Below, piece after piece: positions 59,750-64,000 of a DNA stretch of 64,000 bases. The position numbers and the translations under genes were made by a program. Source of the DNA: Ptychodera flava. Taxonomy: Eukaryota > Hemichordata > Enteropneusta > Ptychoderidae. The number at the start of each line of letters is the position of its first letter. Within the stretch, counting starts at the first letter, position 1. The notes beneath the pieces were generated by a model that saw only the letters and a list, made by a program, of their open reading frames with translations, did no database searches and was not told the origin of the DNA. Location: assembly GCF_041260155.1 (NCBI RefSeq), contig NW_027248277.1:21087877-21151876 (forward strand). Direction: 5' to 3'.

Positions 59750-61636
59750 GTGTGGAATGTTGAAATTCTTTAGCCTTTCACAAATTCTGTCCTATGAGGC
59801 CTGCATAGGCATGACACGGCAGAGATAGTTGTCAATGAGAGGAGTTACAACACTAATGACATCTGAACTCAAGACCACTAGTCTAACAAATATCATATGT
59901 AGTGGAGAATAGTGATGTGTTTTTGATCCTATCCCACCTATCAAATACTAAATGTAGCAAACCATCTTCAAATAATTCAATAGGAATAAGACAAAAGACT
60001 GTTGTGGTTGTAGAGTTCATGGCTTCAAAGACAGTTGCATGTGAACAGTTTAGTCTGACTGAGAAAAATAGTGTCATGCTTACAAGCTGGTGCTTCAGCC
60101 AACATGACAGCTTGGTATAGCAAATGCACATTACCTTAATGAACTGTTAATTCAAAAAACATATGTCAAGTAATATTATAATTATAACGCATAAACTTTA
60201 TTTACAACTTGTGTTACACATAAAATAGCTCTCTTTAAATAAGTTATTTCTCTTGAGAAAATCTAATAACAAAACTTGAAATAATAACAACAGCACACAA
60301 CCGTGTAAAAATGTAAAACAACAAAAATTGTAATGGCAAACACACACTGCCAAAACTCAGAAATCTGATAGAGGCAGAATGATAAAGGCATGGACAAAAA
60401 TGATACATTTCACCTGTTTGTGGTTTGTGAACATTTTTAAAAGCTAAAATAATCAAGATGCACTCTTTCTTTTTCTAATTTTTATAATAACAAGCAATTC
60501 TTTCATTTCAAACTTGTCAAACATTCTTTCTAATATAAACTCTGGGAGCTGTAGTTTCACGCTCACTGAGTATTTTTCTAAATAAGTAAATCCTATAGCT
60601 ATACATCTTTTTGTACAGCATTGTTGAACTTCACAATTTCTGTTTTTCACACTGAAAATATTTTTCAGAATTACTGGAAGCTAGAAATGAACATTAAAAT
60701 TCAATATTTGGACTCAAACAAGTAAGTCAAATTGTTTGAGTCTTAGTTGAAGTGTCATTTCTCTTCACATGAAATCAATTTTTGTTGAACTACGACTTAA
60801 AATTAAATAACATACTTTCAAATCACAATTTTCAAATGTCTCTGCTGTTCATTTCATGATATTAAACTTTAACCACATTGTTCAAAATCCTCCTTTGTTA
60901 AATTCTAGCACTGATATCATTTACAGCCTTCATTATTGAGGGTAAAATGTGAGCAAAAGTTAACATTTTATGTTGTTTATCACTTGACTGGCAAGTCAAA
61001 GACGATGCCAGCACAAGGACCCCATCAACATCCACCACAATGACACATCCGATGTATCACATTGTGGCTAGGATAAGGGTTTATGGTGGATATCAAGGAA
61101 GTAACTGTCATTGAACCACCATTGTAGTACTTATGACTGCGGTAATAACTACAAACAATCTTACTTTTTGATTGAAAGTACCATGTTTTGTACAAGCAAA
61201 CATCATACTGTAAAGAGTTTTGACAAGGTTCAAATGAGAAAAGTGGTAAGACTTGAGAAATCTTCTGATCGTCACTCTCTGTAATCTAGTATTTTCTTGA
61301 TGATGTACTGCAGCGGACAACATAACTGACCTGATTTTGTTGATAAAATCAGGGTTTTTCTTCAAAGTTGTACTTAGAAGAAAGGTTACATTACAAAAGT
61401 AATGGATGGGAGCAGTGTGAGGTTTATGGAGAAATGCCTGTTTTGGGAACAATATCTTTAATGACTTCTTATTCCTAAACTAGAGACCTTCAACATTTGA
61501 ATTTCACATTCAAGTTTGTGTCTTTTAGCCCCTGCCATCAAAGTTTGGTAGACATGAAAATTCACGGATTTTTTCAGATACTCGTGTAAATTTTGAAGTA
61601 TTTATGTTTGATAGTTTAGTAATGTTGGTTACCTGC
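59750..61636. other. Shared non-coding module, unit 5
   Basis: Same landmarks as the other modules. The CCAAT/octamer block is missing: sequence jumps near 61145 from the CCACCATTG region to ACTACAAACAATC. No gene is supported. Confidence 0.5.
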
Positions 61637-62532
61637 AAATGTAAGCTCATCTGCTTTCCTTTGCACTGCACTTGTTTTTGAGGGTATTTTGTACTGTTGC
61701 AACTTTCAGCTATAGGTCACCTAACTCTTTTGATAATTTTGCACAATTAAAAGATCTAATTCTCTCAAATAGTTTCAATCATGTTCAAAATGAACGTCAG
61801 TTTGTGTGAAAACGTGGTGCATTTATGAGAAATAAATAGTGAAAATGGGTATAGGTGCCTTGCTGTTTAACAGAGTGTCTGACACGTAACTTTTGTCACA
61901 GAAATCAGTGTTTTAGAGATATGCAAGCCTAACATGGATACAACATTCAACATCGCTTTGGTAGTTTCATATCACATGGTTTTTGATAAGTTTGGTAAAT
62001 TTACAGAAATGTCGGTATCTTTACTTGCATATGCAAAATTATACTCGTGCTGGTATGGTATGGTATAAAGGCAATGGTATGATGTGATTCATGGTTGAAC
62101 CCAGAGTCATTAAATAATGTTCTTGTACATGTCTCAACTATTTCAACAAAAAATTCATGTCTTCCAGTGAATCAACAGATGAGTGACCAGGTGAGACAGT
62201 TTGCAAACAAATTGATTTATGAGAGACATGTTGGGGCGGTGTATTTCTCAGTGATGAGTTTACATCTAATTTATTATAGACCTGTTGAATACATTTGACA
62301 ACCGCAATGGTTCCTTTAATGTCTCAGACATATTTACACCTTTGACTGCAAATAATCCATTCCAACCATTTACTGCTTTCTATAGAATTGTAGGACCTGT
62401 GCACTGCAAAATGGGGATGACAGGGTGGCTTAAGCTATATATCCATCATTTTTCATTCATAGTTAGAAAAGTACTGACATATTAAATGATAAACTGACAC
62501 ATGATTCTCTGGAAGTCTTCATGGTTAAACCC
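61637..62532. other. 5' flanking block of TRIM copy 6
   Basis: Contains the older MITE copy (61637-61790) and a tract nearly identical to unit 3. No gene seen. Confidence 0.5.
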
Positions 62533-62544
62533 CCTGTTCTGTAA

Positions 62545-62661
62545 ATGGAAGATTCCGTGACCTGGCTGACGACCACTAGAAATACTCCGTTCCAAGCCTG
62601 CTTGGACAAGCTCCATTTTCCAGCGTGTAGTCAAGTGTACTGTCGTTTGTGCTGTCTATAG
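62545..62661 (+). other. Leader-like block with 38-codon ORF, unit 6
   Basis: Same ORF length and position as at 7325 and 28125, with three or four substitutions (AAG for CAG; GCG for GGG; CGT for TGT). Confidence 0.35.
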
Positions 62662-62699
62662 CGTATATTCCAGTTGGATAGTGTATCGACTGGTACTGT

Positions 62700-63203
62700 G
62701 AAGGAAAAAAAATAATCTTAAATGATAAAATTCAGATGTACTATATGCATTACCCCTACATATTATATATATATCCCTATCAAATTCGACAGCGAGGGGC
62801 ATAATTTCTTGCAAGATTTTTAACTACAAATTAAACAAATGTAAAAAATATACTGAAAAGAGGAATTTACAGATACTATTCTATGGAATAAAGTTCTTAT
62901 TAGTAGTCTTATTCACGATTTTCATTACGGCAAGAAAAACACATGACATTTTATTTAGATCCAAATTTCTGTTTTAGATCCGAAATTCCATGCTGTTCCG
63001 CTCCAAAATTGAGTGGACGAAGAAATGGACTGTTATTAAGAGAAACTATTTTTCTTTTTTGTGTGGCTATTTCGTTCCGTTCCGCAAATCAGTGTAAGCC
63101 AACATGGACTATATGTACTTAAAAGTTTCAACAAATATGAGCAAACAAAAACAGCTTTTGAATGTGTCACATGTCAGTATCCATACTATTAAAGTGGATC
63201 GTC
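62700..63203. other. Non-coding stretch specific to unit 6
   Basis: Contains CTGTTCCGCTCCAAAATTG and TTTCGTTCCGTTCCGC text at 62990-63090 that is not seen elsewhere in the window, possibly part of an unrecognised insertion. No gene seen. Confidence 0.3.
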
Positions 63204-63411
63204 TGATCAAGAAGTAGGTCACCAAGAACTCCCCAGCTGAACGTATGAAATCAAAACATGATTTGCTTCGACCGTGATCATACAATACTCAAGTCAGTTG
63301 GTGGGTCATGTGACACCATGAGAAGTTTTGCAATATCATTTTATAAAGGGGCGTTGTCTGCTATCAGCACTGTACCTGTCTCAGGTTGGTTCACTGACAC
63401 ACCTATGCACA
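63204..63411 (+). promoter_or_regulatory. Conserved proximal 5' region of TRIM copy 6
   Basis: TGATCAAGAAGTAGGTCACC block. The AP-1-like site is changed to GGGTCA but the CATGTG E-box remains. CTGTCTCAG precedes GTTGGTTCAC. Confidence 0.4.
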
Positions 63412-64000
63412 ATGGCTGCTGCATCTGAACGCAAAGTTTTAGAAGAAATCGGTGAAGATTTCCTGTGTTGTACCATCTGTCTGGAGCAGTTCAAGTCTCC
63501 TAAAATTCTACCATGTCTGCATACATTCTGTGAGCAGTGTTTAGTCACACTGGTTGAGAAGATTGATCTCTAACCTGTCCAGAATGCCGAAAGCAATATC
63601 AGCTTCCTGTTGGAGGAGTGCCAGCGATAAAAGGTAACTTCTTTATGAGCAATCTGATTGAAATATTCAAGCAACGACTGGAATCCATGCAGGGAACTCA
63701 GATCAAATGTGAAGGCTGCCAAAAGAACACAGCCACTCACAGATGTGTAGAGTGTAAATATTATCTTTGTGACAACTGTGTTAGGGCACATAAAAATCTG
63801 CCTCTATTAACACGGACACATCAACTTCTGACCATTGGAGAATATGAAATAGCAAAATCAACCAGTCCTGTGGCACTACAAGCAGTGGAATATTGCAGTG
63901 TTCATACTGAGAACAAAATAGAATTCTACTGTGAAACCTGTCAGGTACCTGTCTGTACAAACTGCACCATAGTCAAACACCGCATACCAGAACATATACA
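63412..64000 (+). pseudogene. TRIM-NHL copy 6, partial, frameshift in the RING
   Basis: The copy starts at the conserved ATG and runs off the window in B-box 2. A one-base loss near 63564 (AGATTGATC for AGATTGGATC) shifts the frame before the last RING cysteine pair. Downstream sequence stays conserved in the other frame. A 3-nt in-frame gain (TTA) near 63806 adds a leucine in B-box 1. It is closest to copy 5 (shared GAGAAGATTG and CGAAAGCAATATCA), so these two are the most recent pair. It is a pseudogene unless the missing base is an assembly error. Confidence 0.82.

Overview
The window looks like AT-rich nuclear DNA from a marine invertebrate animal. It has GT-AG introns, long intergenic stretches, several small non-autonomous DNA transposons, a solo LTR and (AT)n/(ATGT)n microsatellites. 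The TRIM-NHL proteins and the EGF/transmembrane gene suggest an invertebrate deuterostome (hemichordate or cephalochordate type). This taxonomic call is an inference from gene style, not a database match.

Layout. (1) 1-1.8 kb: the last two visible exons of a plus-strand coiled-coil gene, ending in a CaaX-like tail, with a palindromic-end transposon in the intron. (2) 1.8-6 kb: non-coding DNA with a 21-22 bp tandem repeat carrying NFI-type palindromes, a cluster of CArG boxes, a 23-bp minisatellite and a tandem array of a ~400 bp repeat. (3) 6-64 kb: a tandem array of about 9-13 kb units. Each unit contains an uninterrupted TRIM-NHL coding region on the plus strand (starts at 8241, 18274, 31136, 44048, 53418 and 63412), its 3' flank, remnants of a minus-strand EGF/transmembrane gene, and a long 5' flank with a conserved leader-like block.

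Two TRIM copies are whole: 18274-20475 (733 aa) and 44048-46255 (735 aa). Copy 1 and copy 5 carry several single-base indels, copy 3 has an in-frame TGA plus a 14-nt net loss, and copy 6 has a one-base loss and runs off the window. The whole proteins are RING, two B-boxes, coiled coil, filamin-type domain and an NHL propeller. This is the architecture of TRIM2/3/71-type E3 ubiquitin ligases.

Between TRIM copies 3 and 4, on the minus strand, five short exons splice in consistent phase: calcium-binding EGF, second EGF-like module, transmembrane helix and cytoplasmic tail. The other units hold only decayed pieces of this gene, and those pieces share lesions with one another.

Because the units are paralogous, the array supplies empty sites for insertions: a 409-bp TA-flanked element with 83-bp inverted repeats, a 221-bp element with a TCA duplication, a ~212-bp family with 4-bp duplications present at several ages, a solo LTR and a retroelement fragment. 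Near-identical tracts between non-adjacent units point to gene conversion or unequal exchange. No tRNA, rRNA, CRISPR or prokaryotic feature was seen.
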